Counted from the first letter of the stretch, positions 1 to 7,838 are shown. The stretch is DNA of 19,102 nt from an uncultured Prevotella sp. (GCA_947304695.1 CAMZBS010000038.1:1-19102), one strand, 5' to 3'. Numbers and translations are program-made. Notes: generated by a model not told the origin, from the sequence alone.

Positions 1-1076
1 CCATGGAACCTGGGACTGGACATGTAAAAGCTTGGGTAGGCGACATCGACTTCACGACGTGGAAGTATGACAAGGTGACGGCCATGCGCCAGCCTGGCTC
101 CACCTTCAAACTCTTCGTCTATACCGAGGCCATGAACCAGGGTCTCACCCCCTGCGACCGCCGTCTGGACAGCTACTTCTCCATGAAGGTTTACGACCCG
201 GCAAAAAAGGAAGAAGTAACATGGGCACCGACGAATGCCAACGGCTACTTCACTGGCAGCAACATGCTGCTAAAGTCAGCATTCGCACAAAGCATCAACT
301 CGGTGGCCGTGAAGCTGGGTCAGGAATTGGGCATCGACAAGATTGCACAGACAGCTCACGACATGGGCATTAAGAGTAAACTTGACGAAACACCGTCGCT
401 GGCCTTAGGCTCAAGTGACGTGACGCTGTTGGAACTAGTCAATGCATACGCAACGGTCATCAACGATGGTAAGGTACACGACAAGCCCATCTTGGTAACA
501 AGCATCCTTGACCGCGACGGTAACGAGATCTACAAGGCACCCACCGATACGAAGATAGCTGTCAGCTACCGTTCGGCCTATCTCATGCAGCAAATGCTTA
601 TGGCTGGCATGCGTGAACCAGGTGGCACCAGCATGAACATGTGGCACTTTGTACGCAACTTTGCCGATACCGACTTCGGTGGCAAGACAGGTACGTCGAA
701 CAACCACTCCGATGCCTGGTTCGTAGGCATCTCGCCCAAACTTGTCTGCGGTGCATGGGTAGGCGGTGAATACCGCGCTATTCACTTCCGCACCGGACAG
801 CTCGGACAGGGGTCGCGAACGGCTCTTCCCATCTGTGGAGCCTTCTACCAGTCGGTTCTCTCTGACCCGAAGTTCAAGCATTACCGTGGTAAGTTCGCTC
901 CACCCCACGACCTCGACATTAACGCCAGCATGTATCAGTGTACCGGCACATACATCGAACCCGACACGCTGCTGACTGATAGTCTCGACAACTGGGAAAC
1001 AGAAGAACAGGAGTCCATGAGCGAATACAATGAAAGCAGTCTGGACAGCACAAATACAGAAAAAATGCCCCAATAG
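1..1076 (+). CDS. mrcA: Class A penicillin-binding protein (PBP1A type), C-terminal part
   Basis: This gene enters from the left edge, so its start, membrane anchor and glycosyltransferase domain lie outside the window. The visible 357 or so residues are the transpeptidase domain that cross-links peptidoglycan peptides in the periplasm. All three penicillin-binding motifs are present: S-T-F-K at about residues 33-36 (nucleophilic Ser at nt 99-101), S-I-N at 97-99, and K-T-G-T from residue 228 (nt 684). The sequence around the SxxK motif (RQPGSTFK) is typical of class A enzymes. The last 50 or so residues, after the domain, are acidic and Ser/Asn-rich and probably a disordered tail. The stop is TAG at 1074-1076. 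The family call is firm; the choice between PBP1A and a related paralog, and hence the symbol, is less certain. Confidence 0.9.
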   Translation, partial: MEPGTGHVKAWVGDIDFTTWKYDKVTAMRQPGSTFKLFVYTEAMNQGLTPCDRRLDSYFSMKVYDPAKKEEVTWAPTNANGYFTGSNMLLKSAFAQSINSVAVKLGQELGIDKIAQTAHDMGIKSKLDETPSLALGSSDVTLLELVNAYATVINDGKVHDKPILVTSILDRDGNEIYKAPTDTKIAVSYRSAYLMQQMLMAGMREPGGTSMNMWHFVRNFADTDFGGKTGTSNNHSDAWFVGISPKLVCGAWVGGEYRAIHFRTGQLGQGSRTALPICGAFYQSVLSDPKFKHYRGKFAPPHDLDINASMYQCTGTYIEPDTLLTDSLDNWETEEQESMSEYNESSLDSTNTEKMPQ

Positions 1077-1137
1077 ACATACATCAAGAAATTGTGTGCC
1101 CACACATAAAAATTTATCAAATTTTTTCAAAGAAAAG

Positions 1138-1169
1138 TTTGCAAGGTTCAAAAACTTTGCCTACCTTTG
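1138..1169 (+). promoter_or_regulatory. Bacteroidota-type promoter for the symporter gene
   Basis: TTTG at 1138-1141 and TACCTTTG at 1162-1169 are separated by 20 bp, matching the known Bacteroides -33 TTTG and -7 TAnnTTTG consensus. Transcription should start near 1174-1176, giving a leader of about 125 nt before the ATG at 1300. Confidence 0.8.
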
Positions 1170-1215
1170 CATCGTTATCCTGAAAACAATCTTTTTACCT
1201 TAAAGGAACTAATAC

Positions 1216-1258
1216 CTATTGAAGATAGAAGCGATCGTCTGTGAAGACCATCGCTTTT
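1216..1258 (+). promoter_or_regulatory. Structured mRNA leader, terminator-like hairpin before the symporter gene
   Basis: Two hairpins lie side by side. The first is CTAT (1216-1219) paired with ATAG (1225-1228). The second is AAGCGAT (1229-1235) paired with ATCGCTT (1250-1256), with an inner GTCT/AGAC stem (1237-1240 with 1245-1248), one C:C mismatch and a GTGA loop, which fits the GNRA tetraloop pattern. A short T-rich stretch follows. It could be an attenuator or riboswitch-like expression platform, or the 3' end of a short RNA. I recognise no known riboswitch family here. Confidence 0.45.
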
Positions 1259-1299
1259 GTTATTATATAAAGAATTGTCATCATAAAATAATAAGGAGA

Positions 1300-2235
1300 A
1301 TGAAAAGTATTTGTAACTTCATAGCCAGATGGATGGGCGCAATGGTCTTACTCGCAGCTGTGGTGGCCATGGTTATTCCAGAACCATTCATGCAAGTAGG
1401 CACGTGGACCATCAACCCAATGCTGGGATTAATTATGTTCGGTATGGGTCTTACGCTCTCTCCGAACGATTTCCGTATTGTATTCAGCCAACCAAAGGAT
1501 GTGCTGATGGGCTGTCTAGCCCAGTTTACCATCATGCCATTTATGGCGTGGCTGCTCACCAAAGCCTTCTCGCTGCCCGAAGAGCTGGCACTGGGGGTGA
1601 TTCTGGTGGGCTGCTGTCCTGGTGGCACAGCTTCCAACGTGATTACCTATTTAGCCAAAGGCGACTTGGCACTGAGTGTCGGTATGACCGCGACCTCAAC
1701 CGTTCTGGCCCCGATGCTTACCCCACTGCTCACCTGGCTTATGGCCGGCACGTTTGTAGAAGTCGATACCTGGGGTATGCTACTCAGCATTGTCTACGTG
1801 GTAATTGCCCCCATCGTGGTCGGCTTCCTCATCCAGCACTTCCTGCCTCGTCTCACACAAAAAGCCGTAGCCTATCTGCCGGCCTTTTCATCAATTGCAA
1901 TTGCAATAGCTGTGGCCATTGTCGTAGGTCATAACGCCTCAAAATTGCTCACAGGCGGTCTGCTGGTCATGGGTGTCGTAGTTCTGCACAACCTTAGCGG
2001 ACTGGCCCTTGGTTACGGTCTTGGCCGACTGCTCGGACTGAACCATGAGAAGCGGACTGCCATCAGTATTGAAGTGGGCATGCAGAATAGCGGACTAGCC
2101 TCATCGTTGGCCACACTGCACTTCACAGCCTTTCCAATGGCTGCTATCCCTGGCGCTATCTTCAGCGTGTGGCACAACATCAGCGGTGCACTCGTAGCTA
2201 AGATTTATGCTAACACAAGGAAACGAACAATTTAA
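1300..2235 (+). CDS. Bile acid:sodium symporter (BASS) family transporter
   Basis: This encodes an inner-membrane secondary transporter of 311 residues with about nine or ten hydrophobic segments, the usual length for bacterial BASS proteins. The crossing-helix motif GCCPGGTASN (residues 104-113) and the second motif E-V-G-M-Q-N beginning at E258 correspond to the sodium-binding core of the bacterial ASBT homologs. In these proteins substrate movement is driven by the Na+ gradient. The natural substrate is not readable from sequence: bacterial members may carry bile acids, pantoate or other organic anions. I chose ATG 1300 because AAGGAG (1293-1298) sits directly upstream and the first helix starts soon after. 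A TTG extension to 1219 stays open but would translate through the leader hairpins and adds a charged, non-membrane segment. It stands alone between PBP and rpoD, with its own promoter. Confidence 0.9.
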   Translation: MKSICNFIARWMGAMVLLAAVVAMVIPEPFMQVGTWTINPMLGLIMFGMGLTLSPNDFRIVFSQPKDVLMGCLAQFTIMPFMAWLLTKAFSLPEELALGVILVGCCPGGTASNVITYLAKGDLALSVGMTATSTVLAPMLTPLLTWLMAGTFVEVDTWGMLLSIVYVVIAPIVVGFLIQHFLPRLTQKAVAYLPAFSSIAIAIAVAIVVGHNASKLLTGGLLVMGVVVLHNLSGLALGYGLGRLLGLNHEKRTAISIEVGMQNSGLASSLATLHFTAFPMAAIPGAIFSVWHNISGALVAKIYANTRKRTI

Positions 2236-2279
2236 CAAAAAATAAATGTTTAAGCGATACAACCTATTATTTTTTTTTG

Positions 2280-2287
2280 TAATTTTG
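2280..2287 (+). promoter_or_regulatory. Candidate -7 box (TAATTTTG) for rpoD
   Basis: TAATTTTG matches the TAnnTTTG consensus and lies 85 bp before the rpoD ATG. No good -33 TTG occurs at 19-21 bp upstream, so the assignment rests on the -7 box and position alone. The start would be near 2293. Confidence 0.5.
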
Positions 2288-2317
2288 CAGCGAATTTAAA
2301 GGTATATACATACATAA

Positions 2318-2343
2318 GTCTGAAAATCAGACAGTTAGCTAAC
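2318..2343 (+). promoter_or_regulatory. Hairpin plus palindrome in the rpoD leader
   Basis: GTCTGA (2318-2323) pairs perfectly with TCAGAC (2327-2332) across an AAA loop. The perfect 10-bp palindrome GTTAGCTAAC follows at 2334-2343. Both would be in the 5' leader, 30-55 nt before the ATG at 2373. A purine-rich AGAAAGGAAGG at 2352-2362 could serve as a ribosome site. The role is unknown. Confidence 0.4.
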
Positions 2344-2372
2344 GATTTAGTAGAAAGGAAGGTATTTTTAGG

Positions 2373-3245
2373 ATGAGACAACTAAAGATTCAGAAGAGCA
2401 TCACCAACCGTTCGAGTGAGGCTTTGGACAAGTATCTTGTAGAGATTGGACGTGCACCGCTTATCAGTATTGACGAGGAGATTGAGCTGGCGCAGAAAAT
2501 CCGCAAGGGAGGGCCAGAAGGAGAACGGGCCAAGGACAAGTTGGTGACTGCCAACCTACGCTTCGTGGTCAGTGTGGCCAAGCAGTACCAGCATCAGGGA
2601 CTCACGCTGACAGACCTCATCGACGAGGGTAACATCGGACTGATTAAGGCTGCCCAGAAATTCGATGAGACACGAGGCTTCAAGTTCATTTCATACGCCG
2701 TTTGGTGGATTCGCCAGAGCATTCTGCAGGCCATTGCAGAACAGAGCCGTATTGTGCGTCTGCCACTGAACCAGGTGGGTTCCCTGAACAGAATCAGTCA
2801 CGAAATCAATAAGTTCGAGCAGGAGCACCAGCGTCACCCATCCGTGAGCGAGCTGGCAGAGATGACCGAAATGGACGAGGAGAAGATTGGACAGTCAATG
2901 ATGGCCGACGGACACCACGTATCCATTGATGCTCCTTTCCAGGACGGCGAAGACAACTGCATGCTCGACGTGATGGCTTCCGGTGACGACAGCCGCACTG
3001 ACCGCCATGTAGATCATGAGTCGATGGCCCAAGAACTGAATTCCGTGCTGAGCAAGGTGCTCAAGGAGCGCGAGATTACCATCATCCGCGAGTGCTTCGG
3101 TATTGGCTGCCACGAGAAAGGTCTGGAGGAGATTGGCGACCAGCTGGGTCTCACCCGTGAGCGTGTACGCCAGATTCGCGAGAAGAGCATTGCCAAGTTG
3201 CGCGACTCTGGCAATGCCAAGATCCTGATGAAATACTTAGGATAA
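2373..3245 (+). CDS. rpoD: RNA polymerase primary sigma factor (RpoD/SigA)
   Basis: This is the housekeeping sigma factor that directs RNA polymerase to the TAnnTTTG promoters found throughout the window. At 290 residues it matches the short Bacteroidota primary sigma, which lacks region 1.1 and the non-conserved insert of the E. coli protein. Region 1.2 is at about 14-48 (KYLVEIGRAPLIS). Region 2 is at about 54-124, including the NLRFVVSVAKQY core-binding helix and W111-W112 in the melting helix of region 2.3. Region 3 is at about 133-205. Region 4 ends in the helix-turn-helix at about 251-277 (EEIGDQLGLTRERVRQI), which reads the -33 element. The ATG at 2373 gives the usual N-terminus. The gene is flanked by a candidate promoter at 2280 and a strong terminator at 3271, so it is probably monocistronic. 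Confidence 0.96.
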   Translation: MRQLKIQKSITNRSSEALDKYLVEIGRAPLISIDEEIELAQKIRKGGPEGERAKDKLVTANLRFVVSVAKQYQHQGLTLTDLIDEGNIGLIKAAQKFDETRGFKFISYAVWWIRQSILQAIAEQSRIVRLPLNQVGSLNRISHEINKFEQEHQRHPSVSELAEMTEMDEEKIGQSMMADGHHVSIDAPFQDGEDNCMLDVMASGDDSRTDRHVDHESMAQELNSVLSKVLKEREITIIRECFGIGCHEKGLEEIGDQLGLTRERVRQIREKSIAKLRDSGNAKILMKYLG

Positions 3246-3270
3246 AAGACTCAAGCAATAATATTTCAAG

Positions 3271-3310
3271 GACAGTTTCCTGACAACACGACAGGAAACT
3301 GTCTTTTTTT
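3271..3310 (+). terminator. Intrinsic terminator of rpoD
   Basis: A perfect 12-bp stem GACAGTTTCCTG (3271-3282) / CAGGAAACTGTC (3292-3303) with a 9-nt loop is followed directly by seven T (3304-3310). It begins 26 nt after the rpoD stop. Confidence 0.93.
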
Positions 3311-3318
3311 GCAAAATA

Positions 3319-3350
3319 TTTGGTAGAAAGCAAGAAAATTCGTACTTTTG
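3319..3350 (+). promoter_or_regulatory. Promoter of the acyltransferase-glycosyltransferase pair
   Basis: TTTG at 3319-3322, a 20-bp spacer, and TACTTTTG at 3343-3350 fit the Bacteroidota consensus exactly. The predicted start, about 3356, leaves a leader of only 15-20 nt before ATG 3373. Confidence 0.8.
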
Positions 3351-3372
3351 CCTTGCTGACCAAAACAACACA

Positions 3373-3963
3373 ATGAACAAAGAGGCTTTCAGACAACAGC
3401 TTAAAGAAAGTCCACGGCTGAAGAAGTTGCTGGACTGGATGATTATGAACCAGCTGCAGACCCGTCCACGCTGGTATGTAAGACTATTGGCTCCCCTCTA
3501 TCAGCACCGAGGCAAGCACACGCTGATTTACAGCTCCGTGAGAATGGACACCCCACCCTACAGGGTTTTCTCACTGGGTGACCATAGCGTGATTGAATCA
3601 TTCTCATGTATCAACAATGCCATGGGCGATGTGACGATAGGACACCACACCCGTATAGGTCTTCACAATACTGTTATAGGCCCAGTAGTCATTGGCAACA
3701 ACGTTAACCTTGCACAAGGAATTACCATCACCGCACTGAATCACTGTTTCGCTGATCATGAAAAGAGAATTGACGAGCAAGGTGTCACAGTGTCTCAAGT
3801 CACAGTCAGCGACGACGTGTGGATAGGAGCCAATGCCGTCGTCCTGCCTGGCGTGACCATCGGCAGTCACTCTGTCGTAGCAGCCGGTGCCGTTGTAACC
3901 CACGACGTTCCTGCATATTCACTGGTAGCAGGTGTTCCTGCCAAGGTTATTAAGAACATCTAA
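3373..3963 (+). CDS. Hexapeptide-repeat (left-handed beta-helix) acyltransferase
   Basis: This is a 196-residue cytoplasmic enzyme that should transfer an acetyl or other acyl group from CoA to a sugar or glycan precursor. From about residue 60 to the end the sequence shows the hexapeptide repeat of the left-handed parallel beta-helix ([48 protein letters not shown]). The usual catalytic histidine context is seen as LNH124CF, followed by the loop ending in EQG. The C-terminal [10 protein letters not shown] matches WbbJ/CysE/NodL-type O-acetyltransferases. The first 50 or so residues are helical and basic. The glycosyltransferase gene starts 11 nt after its stop, so both probably act on the same surface polysaccharide. 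The acceptor cannot be told from sequence. Confidence 0.88.
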   Translation: MNKEAFRQQLKESPRLKKLLDWMIMNQLQTRPRWYVRLLAPLYQHRGKHTLIYSSVRMDTPPYRVFSLGDHSVIESFSCINNAMGDVTIGHHTRIGLHNTVIGPVVIGNNVNLAQGITITALNHCFADHEKRIDEQGVTVSQVTVSDDVWIGANAVVLPGVTIGSHSVVAAGAVVTHDVPAYSLVAGVPAKVIKNI

Positions 3964-3974
3964 CTCCCAACAAC

Positions 3975-5114
3975 ATGAAAATAGGTATCGAAGCTCAGCG
4001 CATCTTCCGCACCAACAAGCACGGAATGGACTATGTAGTGCTGCAGGAAATACTGCAACTGCAGAAAACAGACCGCAAGAACGAATATTTCATCTTCGTG
4101 AAGCCCGGTCCCGACCGTTGTGTGACAGACTCACCTAACATGCACATCATCGAAGTAAAGGCTCCCTCCTACCCTATCTGGGAACAGATAGCACTGCCAC
4201 AAGCTGCCAAAGAGATGAATGTCGACCTACTCCATTGTACCAGCAACACAGCTCCTATATTCTGCGACATTCCGCTTGTACTAACGCTGCACGACATCAT
4301 CTTCCTGGAACCTCGCGACAAGCGTAACAAGTCGCTCTATCAGAACCTGGGCTGGCTCTACCGCCGCCTCGTTGTTCCAAGGATACTGCCCAAATGCCGA
4401 CGCATCATAACCGTGAGCGACTTCGAACTGCATAACATCATCGAAAAGCTGCACATTCCCGAAACAAGGATGGCCATGATCTACAATGGCTACAACAGTT
4501 GGTTCTGCGAACAAGACGATCCGGAAAACATCTACCAAAAATACATGCCCGAGAAGGGATTCCTTTTCTTCTTAGGAAATACAGACCCCAAGAAGAATAC
4601 TGAGCGGACACTGGTAGCCTATTCGAAATATCTGGACATGTCCGACGTAAAACGTCCACTGCTCATGGCCGACCTGGACCGTCAGTATCTCGACGACATT
4701 ATTTCTCGCAACAACATCGGCAACATTCGTGACCACATCATGATGCCCGGCTATATTCCCAACAGCGATCTGCCCTTTATCTATAACGCAGCCTTCGCAT
4801 TTCTATACACCTCACTGCGTGAGAGTTTCGGCATCCCCCTGCTTGAAGCAATGGCCTGCGGCACACCAGTCATTACCAGCAACACCTCGTCAATGCCCGA
4901 GATAGGCGGCCCGAAAGCCATACTTGTCAATCCGGAAGATGCCGACGAAATAGCACAGAAGCTCATCCAGCTGGAGACCAATGCTGACTTTTACCAGCAA
5001 AAGAAAGCAGTAGGGCTGGAACGCGCCAAGCTCTTCTCATGGGAGAAAACAAGCCAACAGCTGCTGGAGCTCTACAAAGAAGTGAATTTGGAACGAAACG
5101 AAAGACGACGCTAA
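3975..5114 (+). CDS. Glycosyltransferase family 4 (GT-B fold)
   Basis: This 379-residue retaining glycosyltransferase builds a sugar polymer or glycoconjugate from a nucleotide-sugar donor at the cytoplasmic face of the inner membrane. The N-terminal acceptor domain starts immediately (MKIGIEAQRI) and contains the ITVSDFELHNI segment typical of the family. The C-terminal donor domain carries FLGNTDPKKN and the E-x7-E motif ESFGIPLLE (E283 and E291), followed by AMACGTPVITSNTSSMPEI. Length and motif order match a complete GT4 enzyme. There is no Shine-Dalgarno (CCCAACAAC precedes the ATG), as is common in this phylum. It is the second gene of a two-gene unit with the acyltransferase. The 3' end converges on the next gene with overlapping stop codons. 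Donor and acceptor sugars are unknown. Confidence 0.92.
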   Translation: MKIGIEAQRIFRTNKHGMDYVVLQEILQLQKTDRKNEYFIFVKPGPDRCVTDSPNMHIIEVKAPSYPIWEQIALPQAAKEMNVDLLHCTSNTAPIFCDIPLVLTLHDIIFLEPRDKRNKSLYQNLGWLYRRLVVPRILPKCRRIITVSDFELHNIIEKLHIPETRMAMIYNGYNSWFCEQDDPENIYQKYMPEKGFLFFLGNTDPKKNTERTLVAYSKYLDMSDVKRPLLMADLDRQYLDDIISRNNIGNIRDHIMMPGYIPNSDLPFIYNAAFAFLYTSLRESFGIPLLEAMACGTPVITSNTSSMPEIGGPKAILVNPEDADEIAQKLIQLETNADFYQQKKAVGLERAKLFSWEKTSQQLLELYKEVNLERNERRR

Positions 5115-5458
5115 ATGCCAGAAAACAAATCAAGGGAGAAGTCCTGAACGGGCTTCTCTTTTTCTTGCACCTCTTCATCTTCTTCTTCACGGAAATCAAG
5201 AAGAAGTTGGCGGGCCATGGGCGAGTTCTGAGTGTTCAGCCTGTAATAGCCTCGTTTTTCGGTGCGCTGAATCAGTGACTGTTCCGATTTTGAGTTACGA
5301 AGCAGATACTGCTGCACATACTGATGAATCTCACGGAAGTCTGGTTGTGAGAACAGTGTGCAGTTCTGATTGTAGACGTGCTTGGCCATGAAACTCACGC
5401 TGATGCCAGGCTCACCTACTTCGGAAAGGATTCTTAATATCTGTTGGTCGTACCCCAT
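5111..5458 (-). CDS. Small conserved hypothetical protein, likely winged-helix domain
   Basis: This encodes 115 residues with no family I can name with certainty. Residues 1-75 have the pattern of a winged helix-turn-helix (ILRILSEVG, then SVSFMAKHVY, a helix QPDFREIHQYVQQYLL, and a strand-turn RGYYRLN as the wing), somewhat like HARE-HTH domains. The rest is acidic and charged (REEEDEEVQEKEKPVQ), probably disordered, ending in DLFSGI. The gene lies downstream of another winged-helix gene on the same strand, but a strong hairpin terminator ends only about 13 nt before its ATG and no TAnnTTTG box is visible. Expression may depend on read-through. Its TAG stop overlaps the TAA of the convergent glycosyltransferase gene. 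The reading frame is credible; the DNA-binding role is inference. Confidence 0.75.
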   Translation of the reverse strand: MGYDQQILRILSEVGEPGISVSFMAKHVYNQNCTLFSQPDFREIHQYVQQYLLRNSKSEQSLIQRTEKRGYYRLNTQNSPMARQLLLDFREEEDEEVQEKEKPVQDFSLDLFSGI

Positions 5459-5471
5459 CTTGTTGTTATAG

Positions 5472-5508
5472 AAAAAAAGGTCGGTAATGACTATTTTACC
5501 GACCTTTT
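5472..5508 (-). terminator. Terminator of the DUF2582 gene, bidirectional form
   Basis: A perfect 13-bp inverted repeat, AAAAGGTCGGTAA (5475-5487) and TTACCGACCTTTT (5496-5508), has an 8-nt loop. On the minus strand it ends in seven T (A run 5472-5478 on the plus strand) and lies 36 nt after the stop of the DUF2582 gene. On the plus strand it is followed by TTTTC, so it may work weakly in both directions. A near-palindrome ACTTGTTCAAGT (5526-5537) sits between it and the stop codon. Confidence 0.88.
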
Positions 5509-5544
5509 CTTATTACTGATTAAGTACTTGTTCAAGTGTTTTTC

Positions 5545-5850
5545 TTAAGCAAGAACAACCTTGTTTTCATCTGCGCTCAGCAGCTTGCCCTCCTTGAAGA
5601 GCCAGCCAAGACCCAAGAGAGTCTCTTCTGTTGAAATGTTTGCAGCCTTTGCAATCTCATCGATGGTGAGAGCCTTCTCGGCTGCTGCCAGTGCCTGATA
5701 AACATCTCCAGCCTTAAAACCAATGCTTTCTGCATTTACTGCAACAGTTGCCTTCACGGCAGCCTTCTTGGTTGTGGTTGTCTTCTTAGCTGCTGCGGTC
5801 TTTGTCTCAGTAGCAGTAGCCTTCTTCGTGGTTGCTTTCTTTTCTGCCAT
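5545..5850 (-). CDS. DUF2582-type winged-helix protein with histone-H1-like basic tail
   Basis: This encodes 101 residues in two parts. Residues 1-37 are almost only Lys, Ala and Thr (AEKKATTKKATATETK and similar), resembling the tails of histone H1 and bacterial nucleoid proteins. Residues about 40-101 form a compact winged helix (SIGFKAGDVYQALAAAEKALTIDEIAKAANI, then EETLLGLGWLFKEGKL and the wing VVLA) of the DUF2582 family. A role in binding DNA or nucleoid structure is inference from the composition. TAATTTTG on the minus strand at 5901-5908 gives a leader of about 45 nt. A strong hairpin terminator follows. The start is fixed by the ATG at 5848-5850, since the basic tail follows at once. 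Confidence 0.88.
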   Translation of the reverse strand: MAEKKATTKKATATETKTAAAKKTTTTKKAAVKATVAVNAESIGFKAGDVYQALAAAEKALTIDEIAKAANISTEETLLGLGWLFKEGKLLSADENKVVLA

Positions 5851-5900
5851 AATTCTTATGAAAATTAATACTATTGAAGTAATTGTCTTATTTTCGGTGG

Positions 5901-5908
5901 CAAAATTA
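5901..5908 (-). promoter_or_regulatory. Candidate -7 box of the DUF2582 gene
   Basis: The minus strand reads TAATTTTG, an exact TAnnTTTG match, 50 bp before the ATG. A correctly spaced -33 TTG is not obvious. Confidence 0.55.
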
Positions 5909-5955
5909 CAACAATTCGTCTACAAGTCACTGATTCTTAGGGCTTTTTTTTGCAG

Positions 5956-5979
5956 ATATGTCAATTATTCTTGACATAT
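5956..5979. repeat. Inverted repeat across the aspS stop codon
   Basis: ATATGTCAA (5956-5964) and TTGACATAT (5971-5979) form a perfect 9-bp stem with a 6-nt loop that contains the aspS stop codon. In the aspS transcript it is followed by an A run, not a U run, so it is not a normal intrinsic terminator. It could protect the 3' end or slow termination. Confidence 0.5.
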
Positions 5980-7725
5980 ATCAATCTTCAATTGCAACTC
6001 TTCTAGCTGTTTCGGGTCTAATTCGCCTGGAGCGTCAAGCATCACATCACGTCCACTGTTGTTCTTGGGGAATGCTATACAGTCACGAATACTGTCGAGA
6101 CCAGCCATGAGACTGACGAAACGGTCAAGACCGAAGGCCAGGCCAGCATGAGGAGGCGCACCGTATTTGAAGGCGTTGATGAGGAAGCCGAATTGGGCCA
6201 TGGCACGTTCAGGAGTGAAGCCCAGAATCTGGAACATCTTCTCCTGCAACTTGCCGTCATGGATTCGCAAGGAGCCGCCACCTACTTCCACGCCATTGCA
6301 TACGAAGTCGTAGGCCACAGCACGCACCTTGGCAGGATCGGTGTCCAGGAGGGGAATATCGTCGGGATTCGGCATGGTGAAAGGATGGTGAGTAGCCATC
6401 AGTCGCTGCTCTTCATCGCTCCACTCAAAGAGTGGGAAGTCGACAATCCAGAGACAGACGAACTTGTCCTTGTCGCGCAGTCCCAGACGGTCGCCCATCT
6501 CAAGACGAAGCGTACAAAGCTGCACACGGGTCTTGTTGGCATTGTCGCCACTGAGGATCAGCACCAGGTCACCATCCTTGGCTCCCATAGCTTCCTTCAC
6601 TTTCTGCCATACCTCAGGCTCGTAGAACTTGTCGATGCTCGACTTCACAGTGCCGTCGGCATTGAACTTCACATAGACCAGTCCTTTGGCTCCCACCTGT
6701 GGACGCTTCACAAACTCTGTCAACTGATCCAGCTGCTTGCGGGTATAATCGGCACAACCTGGCACACAGATGCCACCTATATAATTAGCTTCATTGAACA
6801 CGGGGAACGTACCGGTACTCTTCAGCTGATCCATCAGCTCCACGAACTCCATTCCGAAGCGCAGGTCGGGCTTGTCGCTGCCGAAGCGGCGCATGGCCTC
6901 ATGCCACGTCATGCGCTGCAGCGGGGGCAGCTCAATGCCACGTACCTCTTTGAAGAGATGGCGGGCCAATTCCTCAAAGATGTCGAGTACGTCTTCCTGC
7001 TCCACAAACGACATCTCACAGTCAATCTGCGTGAACTCAGGCTGACGGTCGGCACGCAGGTCTTCGTCGCGGAAGCACTTGGCAATTTGGAAATAGCGAT
7101 CAAAGCCCGACACCATGAGCAGCTGCTTCAGTGTCTGAGGAGACTGGGGCAAGGCATAGAACTGACCGGGATTCATGCGTGAAGGAACCACAAAGTCGCG
7201 TGCTCCCTCAGGTGTAGAACCGATAAGGATAGGTGTCTCGACTTCAATGAACTGTCTGGCATCAAGGAAGTTACGAATCAGGATGGTCATGCGGTGGCGC
7301 AGCTCCAGGTTCTTGCGCACAGCCGAACGGCGCAGGTCCAGATAGCGATACTTCATGCGTATTTCGTCGCCACCGTCGGTATTGTCCTCGATAGTGAAAG
7401 GAGGTGTGAGGCTCTCGCTCAGTATGTTCAGTTCGCTCACGAGAATCTCGATGTCGCCAGTAGGCATTTTAGCATTCTTCGACTCTCGTTCGCTCACCTG
7501 TCCTACCACCTGGATGCAATACTCACGGCCCAGTTTGTTGGCTCGTTCGCACAGTTCGGCATCGACGTCTTCAATAAACACCAACTGTGTAATGCCATAA
7601 CGGTCGCGGAGATCTACAAATGTCATTCCGCCCATTTTCCTGGTGCGCTGCACCCATCCAGCCAGCTTCACCTGCTGGCCTGCATCGGCAAGCCGAAGCT
7701 CGCCACATGTTTTACTTCTGTACAT
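5965..7725 (-). CDS. aspS: Aspartate--tRNA ligase
   Basis: This class IIb synthetase charges tRNA-Asp with aspartate in the cytoplasm. The 586 residues match the bacterial-type enzyme. An N-terminal OB-fold anticodon-binding domain ([20 protein letters not shown]) is followed by the catalytic core with motif 2 ([16 protein letters not shown], 218-233) and motif 3 (GLDRF from G532), with the bacterial insertion domain between them. I place the start at 7725 ([10 protein letters not shown]), where the family normally begins. The 28-residue upstream extension to 7809 would run through the promoter region and is not family-like. A minus-strand TAATTTTG at 7756-7763 lies 31 bp upstream. It is divergent from the DUF5686 operon. 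Whether it discriminates against tRNA-Asn is not decidable here. Confidence 0.97.
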   Translation of the reverse strand: MYRSKTCGELRLADAGQQVKLAGWVQRTRKMGGMTFVDLRDRYGITQLVFIEDVDAELCERANKLGREYCIQVVGQVSERESKNAKMPTGDIEILVSELNILSESLTPPFTIEDNTDGGDEIRMKYRYLDLRRSAVRKNLELRHRMTILIRNFLDARQFIEVETPILIGSTPEGARDFVVPSRMNPGQFYALPQSPQTLKQLLMVSGFDRYFQIAKCFRDEDLRADRQPEFTQIDCEMSFVEQEDVLDIFEELARHLFKEVRGIELPPLQRMTWHEAMRRFGSDKPDLRFGMEFVELMDQLKSTGTFPVFNEANYIGGICVPGCADYTRKQLDQLTEFVKRPQVGAKGLVYVKFNADGTVKSSIDKFYEPEVWQKVKEAMGAKDGDLVLILSGDNANKTRVQLCTLRLEMGDRLGLRDKDKFVCLWIVDFPLFEWSDEEQRLMATHHPFTMPNPDDIPLLDTDPAKVRAVAYDFVCNGVEVGGGSLRIHDGKLQEKMFQILGFTPERAMAQFGFLINAFKYGAPPHAGLAFGLDRFVSLMAGLDSIRDCIAFPKNNSGRDVMLDAPGELDPKQLEELQLKIDICQE

Positions 7726-7755
7726 ATTTATTAATGTTTTTACCAAATTTAGCTG

Positions 7756-7763
7756 CAAAATTA
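7756..7763 (-). promoter_or_regulatory. Candidate -7 box of aspS
   Basis: The minus strand reads TAATTTTG, matching TAnnTTTG, 30 nt before the aspS ATG. The -33 element is not clear. Confidence 0.55.
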
Positions 7764-7838
7764 CAGATAATAATCGAAACTGCGGCACATCTGATGAAAT
7801 TTCTTTCAAAAAGGAAGTGTTGTTTCAAGTTTTTTGTG

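Noticed and set aside
1091..1108. Terminator after the PBP gene (TGTGT/ACACA hairpin)
   Set aside because: The stem is only 5 bp and is followed by TAAAAATTT, not a T run. Too weak to call.
435..1151. Minus-strand frame opposite the PBP gene
   Set aside because: The PBP frame has all three catalytic motifs. The antisense frame also runs through the symporter promoter.
1219..1299. TTG-started N-terminal extension of the symporter
   Set aside because: It would translate the leader hairpins and add a charged, non-membrane segment. ATG 1300 has AAGGAG directly upstream and gives the family length.
6148..7182. Open frame of about 340 codons on the plus strand opposite aspS
   Set aside because: aspS is complete with class II motifs on the minus strand. 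The plus frame is a shadow.
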